DNA from: Gammaproteobacteria bacterium
Lineage (GTDB): Bacteria; Pseudomonadota; Gammaproteobacteria; Legionellales; Legionellaceae
Direction: 5' to 3'
Assembly (NCBI GenBank): GCA_026399205.1
Contig: JAPLRL010000006.1
Location: 1 to 44,352 of the forward strand
DNA: 44,352 nucleotides
The position numbers and the translations under genes are program-made. Within the stretch, counting starts at the first letter, position 1. Each line of letters opens with the position of its first letter. The notes beneath the pieces were generated by a model that made no database searches, was not told the origin of the DNA, and saw nothing but the letters and a program-made list of their open reading frames with translations. Positions 27,680 through 35,759 of this stretch are shown in pieces.

Positions 27680-29290
27680 TTAATGACGTCGATCTTTTTT
27701 CTTTGTTTTAACCTGGGGTAAATTCCCACCTAGCGCCTTATACAGATTAATCCTAGCCGTTTGATAGCTCACTATATTATGTAAATAAGCCATTTCCAAG
27801 CGGTTTAAATCTTCTTCTGAACGCAGCACAGTACTAAAATCAGATAAGCCTTTTTGATAAGCCTCTTTTGCTAGCTTTAAAACAATCCGTTTTTGATCTA
27901 CTGCATGCTTAAAATGATCCGCACCCACTTTGTTGTGCACACAATAACTATATTGGACTTCAACCTCATGCAATGCGCGCAGGACGATATCTCGATATTG
28001 TATCACTGCAACTATTTTTTCACGTTTTTTAAGACTAATATTATTGTATAAGCCTAAGTTAAAGATGGGAGCATTGAGCGTTGCAAAGAAAGAGGATTCA
28101 GGATTTTGAACTAACGCTATAATCGACGTAATGGTTTCAGTTTGCCACCCTAACAACCATCCTAGATTAGCTTGCGGGAATAAACTGGTGATTGCAACAC
28201 CAATATTCTCATGTGTTGCAGCTACACGCCGTTCGGCTGCCATAATATCTGATCGACGACTCAGCAATTCACCGGGCACACCTAAATTAATAGGTTGCGT
28301 GATTTGTGGGACGGGCTTAACGGGTCGTAAAAGGTTTGTTAATTCCCCTGGATTTTTTCCTGTGAGGACTTCGATTTTATTTAATACTGCAGTAACTGAT
28401 GCTTTATTTAACTCCCACTCGGCAAGCTGTGTCTCAACCAATGCGTCTTGTTGAGCAATATTAATATAACTGCTAAATCCTGCTTTATATCGTTCATTTA
28501 AAAAACTTAAGATTTGTTTATTGCCTTCTAAGTTACCTTGCAAAATGGTGTCTCTTGCTTGTGCTTCGCGGAGCTCTAAATAGGAGGTTGCAATTTCCAC
28601 ATATAAACTCAATATAGTGAAGTCTCTTACTGCTTCTTCGGCCTCTAGAGCGGCCTTAGCGCTCCTGCGAACTTGTTTGAGTTTTCCAAAGATATCTGGA
28701 TCAAATACAGTATTTAAAGCAAATAATTGGGTCAAATTAAACCCTGTTCCGTTTGGTGGTAAGGCTGTAAAAGCGGCTGAGGGGAAGAGTTGAGCTGTGG
28801 CAATCGCAAATTGAGATCGAGCAGTCTCGACACGGGCTTGAGCCATTTTTAAATTTAAATTATAGACGGATTTTTGTTCGATCAATTTAGTCAAGATGGG
28901 GTCGTTGAAATGGCGCCACCAGGCGGTTTCGTCTGTTGGGGTTAGGGGGGCTTCGCCTCCTGTTGTCCAGTTCGATGGGATGGGGGTATCTGGTCGGACG
29001 TATCTTGTGCAGCCGGTAAGGGAGGAAATAATAAAACAGAGTGATAGTAATGGCACAATACTATTAATAATCAATAACCGTAGGGTGGACAAAGGAGCCT
29101 GACTTTGATGCTGCCGATTATTAGGTGCTTTCTGGCGACGTGTCCACCGGTCGCTCGAAGCAATAGTGGGCACGTCGCCCTGGACGTTTCCAGCTATGCT
29201 GCAGGTTCTTCGCAAGGCTCCTTTGTCCACCCTACGTTCGAGCTGGCGTAGGGGGTTGTCTAGTACATATGTCATTAAATCATCATACAT
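27680..29290 (-). CDS. NodT/TolC-family outer-membrane efflux lipoprotein with a repeat-disturbed N-terminus
   Basis: The open frame gives 536 residues. The body from residue 94 on is a standard outer-membrane factor: lipobox SSLTGC with Cys94, WWRHFNDPIL, two OEP repeats with Q.R/A-rich coiled-coil helices, and the PGELLSRRSDIMAAER signature of the NodT branch. It forms the trimeric channel of a tripartite exporter. The ATG at 29290 overlaps the stop of the adaptor gene (ATGTATGA). Between residues 19 and 70, however, the frame runs through a 156-bp repeat (29080-29235, exactly 52 codons) that separates this start from the signal peptide (73-93, LIINSIVPLLSLCFIISS). Translation may instead begin at TTG 29074 or GTG 29056. 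Start unresolved; family certain. Confidence 0.9.
   Translation of the reverse strand: MYDDLMTYVLDNPLRQLERRVDKGALRRTCSIAGNVQGDVPTIASSDRWTRRQKAPNNRQHQSQAPLSTLRLLIINSIVPLLSLCFIISSLTGCTRYVRPDTPIPSNWTTGGEAPLTPTDETAWWRHFNDPILTKLIEQKSVYNLNLKMAQARVETARSQFAIATAQLFPSAAFTALPPNGTGFNLTQLFALNTVFDPDIFGKLKQVRRSAKAALEAEEAVRDFTILSLYVEIATSYLELREAQARDTILQGNLEGNKQILSFLNERYKAGFSSYINIAQQDALVETQLAEWELNKASVTAVLNKIEVLTGKNPGELTNLLRPVKPVPQITQPINLGVPGELLSRRSDIMAAERRVAATHENIGVAITSLFPQANLGWLLGWQTETITSIIALVQNPESSFFATLNAPIFNLGLYNNISLKKREKIVAVIQYRDIVLRALHEVEVQYSYCVHNKVGADHFKHAVDQKRIVLKLAKEAYQKGLSDFSTVLRSEEDLNRLEMAYLHNIVSYQTARINLYKALGGNLPQVKTKKKDRRH
29080..29235. repeat. 156-bp inverted-repeat element, copy 3, in the N-terminal codons of the outer-membrane lipoprotein gene
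   Basis: GTAGGGTGGACAAAGGAGCC and GGCTCCTTTGTCCACCCTAC form the ends, with GGCGACGTGTCCACCGG / GGGCACGTCGCC inside. Length is divisible by three and contains no stop in the gene's frame. Same family as the copies at 18022 and 20449. Confidence 0.93.
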
Positions 29291-30197
29291 TTGCTTTACT
29301 TGTCAGCTGGACATTAATTTGATGGCCAGAGAGGAAATCGGGGCAAGCATCTCTGTCGTAATAATATAACACTTCTTGTACACGGGAATTTAATCGATCA
29401 GACAGCACAATTAATCGGTCCTGTTGCATATAGGTCAAGAAGACCTTTTCTCCAGCGTTATTAAAAAAATATGCTGGTGCATCTGGGATGAGACGATTAA
29501 TATCCCGTTCATCTACAGAAACACGCACAATGACTTTTTTGGCATCCCCCAGCACTACGACCGTTTGTGATCCGCCCACATACTCACCCACTCGATAATT
29601 AATTTGTATAACAATGCTGTCTTTGGGGGCGAACGCTCTAAATTGCTCCAGCACCACTTTAGCATTTTTTAAGTTTGTCTTTGCAAGCGAGACATTGTTT
29701 TTGGCTTGTCGTAACCGTATCTTTCCCATTTTGACTTCATGCATTTTATCTCGCAACTCAACAAGACTGATGGCGCGCCTATCAATGCTTTTTAAGCGAT
29801 TGAGCTGCCGTTCATAATGCGCTAAAGATTGCGTTTGAATTTTCAACTCATTCTTAGCTTGTTTCAGGTTAACTTGACTGATCTTCACATTATTTTCTGG
29901 CATCACACTATTTAGCGAAAATAACAGATCGCCCTTTTTAACTTTTTGGCCAACGACGACATTCATGGTTTCCAAAATGCCTGATTGTAACAGTGGGATA
30001 CGTGTCGTGTCATTTGAGGCGTCAATCAGACCTGAGACAACCAGCTCACCAAAAGCGGCTGGGGGCGCTAAGGGCACAGAAAGCTGCTTTAGGTGCGCTT
30101 GTTTAAGTATGGCATAAGACATGAATGGCTCGTGAAGAAATAACCATCCTATAAAAAATATAGGTAATAACCACAAGCGTGATAGATGACTAGACAT
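29283..30197 (-). CDS. HlyD/DevB-like periplasmic membrane-fusion protein
   Basis: 304 residues. One N-terminal membrane anchor (about 8-25, LWLLPIFFIGWLFLHEPF). The first lipoyl half is at ~48-95 (SGLIDASND...LQSGILETMNVVVGQKVKKGD split), a helical hairpin of about 60 residues follows (100-165), then the second lipoyl half (PKDSIVIQINYRVGEYV), and a beta-barrel part with VRVSVDERDINRL. The short hairpin resembles DevB/MacA-type adaptors more than RND adaptors. It bridges the ABC permease to the outer-membrane channel. Starts eight bases inside the ATPase gene and ends eight bases inside the channel gene, so the exporter genes are tightly coupled. Confidence 0.9.
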   Translation of the reverse strand: MSSHLSRLWLLPIFFIGWLFLHEPFMSYAILKQAHLKQLSVPLAPPAAFGELVVSGLIDASNDTTRIPLLQSGILETMNVVVGQKVKKGDLLFSLNSVMPENNVKISQVNLKQAKNELKIQTQSLAHYERQLNRLKSIDRRAISLVELRDKMHEVKMGKIRLRQAKNNVSLAKTNLKNAKVVLEQFRAFAPKDSIVIQINYRVGEYVGGSQTVVVLGDAKKVIVRVSVDERDINRLIPDAPAYFFNNAGEKVFLTYMQQDRLIVLSDRLNSRVQEVLYYYDRDACPDFLSGHQINVQLTSKANV

Positions 30198-30921
30198 GTA
30201 TTACTCTCGCTTCATTCCGTTTCTTTTTTGTGGTTAATCGATAATCATTTAACCCTTTGAAATCAAGGACTTTATCTGCGTAAGATATAATCCGATAATC
30301 ATGGGTGGAAATTAAAAAAGTACAGCCTTCAATGCTAGCATACTCTTGAAGAATAGAAAAAACCAGAGCGGTGCTTTTTTTATCTAAATTACTGGTGGGC
30401 TCATCACATAATATTAAACGTGGCGCGCGAATCAAGGCTCGCCCCATAGCAATGCGTTGTTTTTGCCCTCCGGATAACACATCCAACTTAGACTTCACAT
30501 GCATTTCAAGGCCTAGACGCATCATCAAAAGTCTAGCCTTTTCATGCGCAATCAAGGGCTCAACACCATCTATTAGCAATGGTAACGCAACGTTTTCAAG
30601 CGCAGATAATGCAGGAAACAAATGAAGATGTTGAAAAAGAAAGCTGATGTGTTCGGAACGAAACGCCACTTTTTTTGAAGGAGACATGTTATAAATATCT
30701 TGCCCGCAAACATAACACGATCCTTCATCGGGCGCTAATATGCCGCCCATCGTCATGAGTAAAGTTGTTTTGCCACACCCAGAAGGCCCCATCAACATGC
30801 CAATTTCACCGGGTTGCAAAGTCAATGAAAAGTTGTCAAGTACAGACACTGACGTGGTTCCAATCTTGTAGGATTTAGAAATCTCTGTGCAATGTAGTGT
30901 TGGCACGTTGTCATGCTCCAT
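30190..30921 (-). CDS. ABC transporter ATP-binding protein, DevA/MacB/LolD type
   Basis: 243 residues from the ATG at 30921; a TTG three codons earlier is less likely. Walker A GPSGCGKT (45-52), Q-loop FLFQHLHLFP, signature LSGGQKQR (149-156), Walker B LILCDEP (169-175), His in STHD (207). The MacB/LolD/DevA subgroup energises exporters that extrude substrate from the periplasmic side rather than pumping across the inner membrane. Overlaps the adaptor gene by eight bases. A hairpin repeat separates it from the permease gene upstream. The C-terminal ~20 residues are basic and unlike the family core. Confidence 0.9.
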   Translation of the reverse strand: MEHDNVPTLHCTEISKSYKIGTTSVSVLDNFSLTLQPGEIGMLMGPSGCGKTTLLMTMGGILAPDEGSCYVCGQDIYNMSPSKKVAFRSEHISFLFQHLHLFPALSALENVALPLLIDGVEPLIAHEKARLLMMRLGLEMHVKSKLDVLSGGQKQRIAMGRALIRAPRLILCDEPTSNLDKKSTALVFSILQEYASIEGCTFLISTHDYRIISYADKVLDFKGLNDYRLTTKKKRNEARVIHV

Positions 30922-30932
30922 GAGAGTCAATA

Positions 30933-31003
30933 CCTACGTACCGCGGCTTGTCTGCGTTATCAAGAGATCTCCTGGATAACGCGGACAAGCCGCGGTACGT
31001 AGG
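30933..31003. repeat. 71-bp palindrome between permease and ATPase genes
   Basis: Arms 30933-30960/61 and 30975-31003 (CCTACGTACCGCGGCTTGTC... and its complement) match over 29 bp with one mismatch. The inner CGCGGACAAGCCGCGG block links it to the GGATCCCGCGG family. Lying inside an operon it may set transcript stability or partial termination. Confidence 0.9.
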
Positions 31004-31029
31004 CGCTTTGAAGTAAATCTCATCAGTCA

Positions 31030-32190
31030 TTAATTCAAATCCTGACATAGCTCAACCGAATCTAAACGAATGATTTTTAAGATACTAAAATAAGAAGAAA
31101 ATAGCACCACAACCAAGGTACCTAACACCCCTTGCAAAGCAATTTGCCAAGTGAGCCGAAAAGCTATGATGGTATCGTAGGAACATAAACCAAATAGAAT
31201 TGTCAAAAATAATCCCATCAAATATCCCAGCCCCCCCGTAATCAGCACTTGGAAAAGCACCATTTTTGTTAATAGCCAATTAGACGTGCCTAACATTTTT
31301 AACATCCCAAATTGATGGATGTGAGTCAGTATAAAGTTGCTAAATATTTGCCACATAATCACCATGCCAATAAAAAATCCAATCACCGCGGTCACAATGA
31401 AACCGATGACAATGGGCGTTGAATCGCGAAAAAAATTAGTTGTACGGTTTGAAAATTCAGCGGGGGTCAATACGTCATAACCTGTTCTATTATGAATATC
31501 TGTTGCAATCTGATGCACATCAAACGTCGGTTTAACTTTAACTAAAATAAAAGAGGAAAGGGTTGATAATTTAGGCATGTGATTACTTGCAATATAGGCG
31601 GTTGGCTCTGTCTCGTATGTCCGCAATGGTTTTGTAATGCCTGTGATCGTCCAAGTATGAACAGCATCATTCATTTCTTCACCTATCTTAATCGTGCGTT
31701 TAGACGGTGTTTCCATCTGTTTTAAACTATAGCCATCAACAATGATGGCGTTAGAATGGTGCAGCGAGTCACGTTTGCCCGCAAGCATCGTCTTGGGTAG
31801 TCCTATCAAGGTATCTGGATCCACGCCAATAAATGACCATGTCATCAACTTTCCTGTTTCAGGATGGATTAATGGATATCGATTTCGATAAACTTGAACC
31901 GCCCATAACACCCCCGGCACACTGCGAACTCGATAAATTTCACCTGGTGGAAATGGAGTTGGATGATGAAAAGCGACTGAATTACTATCCATCACCCATA
32001 AATCTGCGTCTGTAATATACTGGATATGGGCAACCAACCTATCTTTAATGCCCTGATAAATACTAGGTTGCTGCATGATAATAAAAGCAGACAGGGTTGC
32101 ACCCACAACCATGCCAATAAATTTTTTTCGGCTGTTAATCAGCATTTTAAAGGCAATATTTAAGGTATTTAATGTTTGTTGAAAACTCAT
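31030..32190 (-). CDS. ABC exporter permease, DevC/FtsX-fold type
   Basis: 386 residues from the ATG at 32190, whose ATGA overlaps the stop of the epimerase gene; the ORF could be read seven codons longer. One N-terminal membrane helix (~25-42), a periplasmic domain of about 220 residues (IYQGIKDRL...ADLWVMDSN, FIGVDPDTLIGLP, TPAEFSNRTTNFF) and three C-terminal helices containing IGFFIGMVIMWQIF and QFGMLKMLGTSNW. This layout and the KMLG.S..L block match DevC, the permease of the heterocyst-glycolipid exporter DevBCA. Together with the ATPase, adaptor and channel genes downstream it forms a complete four-part export system. Substrate inferred from context only. Confidence 0.87.
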   Translation of the reverse strand: MSFQQTLNTLNIAFKMLINSRKKFIGMVVGATLSAFIIMQQPSIYQGIKDRLVAHIQYITDADLWVMDSNSVAFHHPTPFPPGEIYRVRSVPGVLWAVQVYRNRYPLIHPETGKLMTWSFIGVDPDTLIGLPKTMLAGKRDSLHHSNAIIVDGYSLKQMETPSKRTIKIGEEMNDAVHTWTITGITKPLRTYETEPTAYIASNHMPKLSTLSSFILVKVKPTFDVHQIATDIHNRTGYDVLTPAEFSNRTTNFFRDSTPIVIGFIVTAVIGFFIGMVIMWQIFSNFILTHIHQFGMLKMLGTSNWLLTKMVLFQVLITGGLGYLMGLFLTILFGLCSYDTIIAFRLTWQIALQGVLGTLVVVLFSSYFSILKIIRLDSVELCQDLN

Positions 32191-33191
32191 GAATAGAAAT
32201 CCATATACCACTTAACAAATCGCCCGACCCCTTCTTTGACTGTTACCTGCGGTACATAATCAAAGGCGGTCTGGAACCGTTTGGTACAAGCGTGGGTTGA
32301 AAGCATGTCTCCATTTTGCATCGGCTCAAATTGTTTAATCGCTTCCTTGCCCAATGCAAGCTCAATTTCTTGAATATAGCTCATCAAATTCATTGGATTA
32401 CCGGAACCCATATTATAAACCCGATAAGGTACTGGGCCACTTGCAGCATCAGGATGTTCAAAGGACCAGGCTGAATTGGCTACCGCTGGCTTATCCATGA
32501 CCTTTGAAAGACCTGCAGTAATATCATCTATATAGGTAAAATCACGCTGCATTTGGCCATGGTTATAAATTTTGATTGGGCGGCCTGCAAGAATGTCGCG
32601 AGTAAAGGAGAAAAACGCCATATCTGGGCGACCCCATGGGCCATAGACCGTAAAAAACCGTAGCCCGGTTGTTGGTAACTGATATAAATGGGAATAAGAA
32701 TGCGCGACGAGTTCATTGGCCTTTTTGATGGCTGCATAAATACTCAGCGGATGATTGGTCGCGTCACTTTCTTTGTGAATGGGCGAACGATTCGCACCAT
32801 AAACCGAGCTGGTTGATGCGTAAACAAAGTGCTCTACATTATTTAAGCGACACGCTTCAATGAGATTGGTAAAGCCTACAATATTAGATTGTACATACGC
32901 ATGGGGATTCTCTAAAGAGTAACGTACACCTGGTTGGGCGGCTAAATTAACCACTTGCTGCGGACGATGTGTGGAAAATAGATCGTTGATGGTTTCGCGA
33001 TCACAAATATCCGTTTGGTGAAATTTAAAGTTGGGGTGACTGGTTAACTGATCAAGACGTGATTTTTTTAAATTAACATCGTAATAGTCGTTTAAATTAT
33101 CGATGCCAATCACCTCATCGCCTTGCTTTAGACGTGCTTGAGCTAGGTGGTATCCGATAAATCCGGCGCAGCCGGTGATGAGTAACTGCAT
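32187..33191 (-). CDS. UDP-glucuronate 4-epimerase (extended SDR)
   Basis: 334 residues from ATG 33191 (AAGGGACG upstream). A longer frame from 33263 only adds residues encoded by a palindromic repeat. NAD motif TGCAGFIG (6-13), DNLNDYYDVNLK that distinguishes UDP-glucuronate epimerases, STSSVYG, YAAIKKANE with the YxxxK pair, and GPWGRPDMA. It converts UDP-glucuronate to UDP-galacturonate in the cytoplasm. It follows UDP-glucose dehydrogenase and overlaps the exporter permease by four bases, which ties a uronic acid to whatever the exporter carries. Confidence 0.92.
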   Translation of the reverse strand: MQLLITGCAGFIGYHLAQARLKQGDEVIGIDNLNDYYDVNLKKSRLDQLTSHPNFKFHQTDICDRETINDLFSTHRPQQVVNLAAQPGVRYSLENPHAYVQSNIVGFTNLIEACRLNNVEHFVYASTSSVYGANRSPIHKESDATNHPLSIYAAIKKANELVAHSYSHLYQLPTTGLRFFTVYGPWGRPDMAFFSFTRDILAGRPIKIYNHGQMQRDFTYIDDITAGLSKVMDKPAVANSAWSFEHPDAASGPVPYRVYNMGSGNPMNLMSYIQEIELALGKEAIKQFEPMQNGDMLSTHACTKRFQTAFDYVPQVTVKEGVGRFVKWYMDFYS

Positions 33192-33215
33192 GTATTGTCG
33201 TCCCTTAAGCTGTAA

Positions 33216-33264
33216 GTTGGGCCTTGGCCCAACACAGGATTCTTTTGTTGGGCCAAGGCCCAAC
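33216..33264. repeat. TTGGGCC-GGCCCAA double palindrome, copy 2
   Basis: Arms 33216-33234 and 33246-33264 repeat the structure at 25645-25692. It lies between the dehydrogenase and epimerase genes and creates a spurious N-terminal extension of the latter. Confidence 0.9.
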
Positions 33265-33279
33265 CTACGTCTCTTTACC

Positions 33280-34629
33280 TTATGAGAGGGCTTGAGAGAG
33301 CGGTATTCTTCCCATCCCAGAATAATAAAATCCCGCCTTCAAAACCTCATCTGGATCAAATAAATTTCTTCCATCAAATATAACAGGTTGTTTTAACAAT
33401 TGGTAAATTTGTTGCAATGAAATTTGCTTAAACTGTGGCCATTCCGTGACCAGTGCTAAGGCATCAGCTTGATTGAGTGCAGTCAACGCAGACTCGGTAA
33501 AAAAAAGCTGTTTAGAATGTGCTGAAAAGTGAACCTTCATGGCCTCCATTGCCAATGGATCATACGCTTGAATCGTCGCCCCTGCCTTGAGTAAAGCATC
33601 AATCAACACTTGACTCGACGCATTGCGAATATCATCCGTATTCGGTTTAAAGGCCAATCCCCAAACCGCAATGGTTTTTCCCTGTAAATCATGATTAAAA
33701 AAGTCTTCTATTTTTCTAAATAAAACCTGCTGCTGCTCGCTGTTTCGTTGAAGCACTGCAGAAATCACCAGGGGCTCAAATTGATGGCTCTGCGCTAATT
33801 GCTCAAGACCGAGTAAATCCTTTGGAAAACAAGATCCACCAAACCCACAGCCTGCATTTAAAAATGCCCCATTAATTCGAACATCCAAAGCCATACCCCG
33901 TTTAACGTCTTGAATATCCGCCCCAATACGCTCCGCAATTTGACTGATTTCGTTGATAAAGCTGATTTTGGTGGCTAGCAATGCATTGGCGGCATATTTG
34001 GTTAGCTCAGCCGATCTGACCCCCATGACCACAAATCGTTCTGGGGCGTTGTTAATAAACGGCTGATACAGTGCTCGCATGGTTTCAACTGCAGCCGTTG
34101 AGTTCGCACCAATGATAATCCGATCCGGATGCATACATTGTTCAACTGCGGTGCCTTCTTGTAAAAATTCAGGGTTAGAAACGACATTCACGGGATAGTG
34201 ATAACCCAACTGTGTCGCAGTTTCAGTAATGATGCGTTCCACACGCTCAGCTGTGCCTGGTGGAACGGTTGATTTATTAATGACTAAACAAGTGTCATGC
34301 TGAAATTGACCGATCATACGAGCAACCGCGTCAATATGCGCTAACTCAACTGAACCATCTTCCCTAGCTGGTGTACCCACAGCAATAAGGTGAATATTCG
34401 CATAATTGACTGCCAGGTTTGCATCACAAGTAAATTGAATCTGTTGTTTAGCTTGATTGCGATGTAACAGTGGTTCTAATCCCTCTTCGTAAATAGGGAG
34501 TATCCCTTGTTTCAATTTATCAATTTTATTGGCATCGATATCGAAACACAGGACATGATGACCCATTTCCGCCATACACACTGAGGTCACTAACCCTACA
34601 TATCCTGCACCATATACTGTTAATTTCAT
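33280..34629 (-). CDS. ugd: UDP-glucose 6-dehydrogenase
   Basis: 449 residues. NAD-binding GAGYVGLV (7-14), DIDANKI, the substrate-side KYAANALLATKISF (Lys211, Asn215) and the catalytic Cys267 in CGFGGSCFPKD (261-271), then the C-terminal VWGLAFKPNTDD block. Oxidises UDP-glucose to UDP-glucuronate with two NAD+. It stands between galU and the epimerase in the same operon, giving the complete route from glucose-1-phosphate to UDP-galacturonate. Normal length, no anomalies. Confidence 0.96.
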   Translation of the reverse strand: MKLTVYGAGYVGLVTSVCMAEMGHHVLCFDIDANKIDKLKQGILPIYEEGLEPLLHRNQAKQQIQFTCDANLAVNYANIHLIAVGTPAREDGSVELAHIDAVARMIGQFQHDTCLVINKSTVPPGTAERVERIITETATQLGYHYPVNVVSNPEFLQEGTAVEQCMHPDRIIIGANSTAAVETMRALYQPFINNAPERFVVMGVRSAELTKYAANALLATKISFINEISQIAERIGADIQDVKRGMALDVRINGAFLNAGCGFGGSCFPKDLLGLEQLAQSHQFEPLVISAVLQRNSEQQQVLFRKIEDFFNHDLQGKTIAVWGLAFKPNTDDIRNASSQVLIDALLKAGATIQAYDPLAMEAMKVHFSAHSKQLFFTESALTALNQADALALVTEWPQFKQISLQQIYQLLKQPVIFDGRNLFDPDEVLKAGFYYSGMGRIPLSQALS

Positions 34630-34675
34630 AAACTCTCTCTTTTGTACATATACTCTTACGTCAACCTAACGCCGT

Positions 34676-35635
34676 CTACGTCATCCCGAGCGCAGCGAGG
34701 GATCTCCACAAGCAGACAGAGATCCCTCGCTGCGCTCGGGATGACGTGGTGCACTCAGGCATAGCTATGCTCCTTAAGTAATCAGTAAATACTGACCCCA
34801 TTTCAGGATGACGCATCCCAAATTCCACCGTCGCCTGCAAATAACCCAGTTTCGACCCACAATCATAGCGTTTACCATAAAATTGATAAGCCTGAACGGT
34901 GTGCTCAATCAGCATCTTCTGAATCGCATTAGTCAATTGAATTTCACCGCAATGATCTGGCAGGGTTTGTTGAAGACTAGAAAAGATGTCTGGTGAAAAA
35001 ACATAGCGACCAATTGCAGCTAGATTAGAAGGCGCTATCTCTTTTTGTGGCTTTTCTATCATCTCTATAATAGATGAGGTACTCTTTGACGAATCAGTCA
35101 CACGAACCACCCCATATTGCTGAACATGCTCCCAAGGGACAGGCTGAACAGCAATCACAGAATGCCCCTCTGTTTGATATAAATCAATCATGGTTGAAAG
35201 ACAGTGTAATTTTGTATTATCAATTAAGTCATCGGCCAGCAGTACTGCAAAAGGCTCATCCCCAATAATATGTTCCGCGCAAAGGATGGCATGCCCCAAG
35301 CCCTGAGGACGATTCTGTCTCACATAGCTAAAGTGAATATGGGGTGGTGATATATTTTTCACTAAGTCAAGTAAGGCGTGCTTACCCTGCTCTAACAAAT
35401 GAGCTTCTAATTCAGGATGGGTATCAAAATGATCTTCGATGGCTCGTTTACTGGAGTTGGTAATAAAAATCATATGCGTAATACCGGCATGAATAGCTTC
35501 TTCTACTGCATATTGGATCAATGGCTTATCAATAATGGGTAACATTTCCTTAGGATTTGCTTTGGTAGCAGGCAAGAAGCGCGAACCGAGTCCAGCTACT
35601 GGAAAAACAGCTTTTTTCACTTTCATTATTGGCAT
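34676..35635 (-). CDS. galU: UTP-glucose-1-phosphate uridylyltransferase with repeat-derived C-terminus
   Basis: 319 residues; Met4 (35626) is an equally good start. Nucleotidyltransferase motifs VFPVAGLGSRFLPATK, KEMLPIIDKP, LLADDLID, IEKP and RYDCGSKLGYLQA mark GalU, which makes UDP-glucose. The family usually ends soon after the ..EFGMRHPEMGSVFTDYLRS region; here the last ~23 residues (SRAQRGISV, WRSLAALGMT) are translated from a palindrome at 34679-34746 and the stop comes just outside it. The native stop has therefore been replaced. First gene of the long operon that continues to 23848. Confidence 0.95.
   Translation of the reverse strand: MPIMKVKKAVFPVAGLGSRFLPATKANPKEMLPIIDKPLIQYAVEEAIHAGITHMIFITNSSKRAIEDHFDTHPELEAHLLEQGKHALLDLVKNISPPHIHFSYVRQNRPQGLGHAILCAEHIIGDEPFAVLLADDLIDNTKLHCLSTMIDLYQTEGHSVIAVQPVPWEHVQQYGVVRVTDSSKSTSSIIEMIEKPQKEIAPSNLAAIGRYVFSPDIFSSLQQTLPDHCGEIQLTNAIQKMLIEHTVQAYQFYGKRYDCGSKLGYLQATVEFGMRHPEMGSVFTDYLRSIAMPECTTSSRAQRGISVCLWRSLAALGMT
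34679..34746. repeat. CGTCATCCCGAGCGC-type palindrome at the 3' end of galU
   Basis: Arms 34679-34706 and 34719-34746 are 28-bp inverted copies. Same element as 26049-26117 with a different loop. As the transcript hairpin it could also attenuate the operon after galU. Confidence 0.92.
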
Positions 35636-35690
35636 CGTTTATTCATTGATTATTGTTGCCAATGGTAAGTTGATTTAAAAAATGTAGCAA

Positions 35691-35739
35691 TAGAGAGTGT
35701 GCTAATGGGCATAATGGCGTTATGATACGTCATTATGCC
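35691..35739. promoter_or_regulatory. palindrome and shared 28-base motif upstream of wzm
   Basis: TAGAGAGTGTGCTAATGGGC and the following ATAATGGC recur, with one change, at about 43731-43759. Here GGCATAATG (35708-35716) is also mirrored by CATTATGCC (35731-35739). It lies in the 124-base divergent region between galU and wzm, so an operator or leader function is possible. Confidence 0.45.
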
Positions 35740-35759
35740 ATTTTAAATTTTACACACCA

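Noticed and set aside
33192-33263. N-terminal extension of the UDP-glucuronate epimerase
   Set aside because: Encoded by a TTGGGCC palindrome; the NAD motif begins right after the ATG at 33191, which has its own ribosome site.
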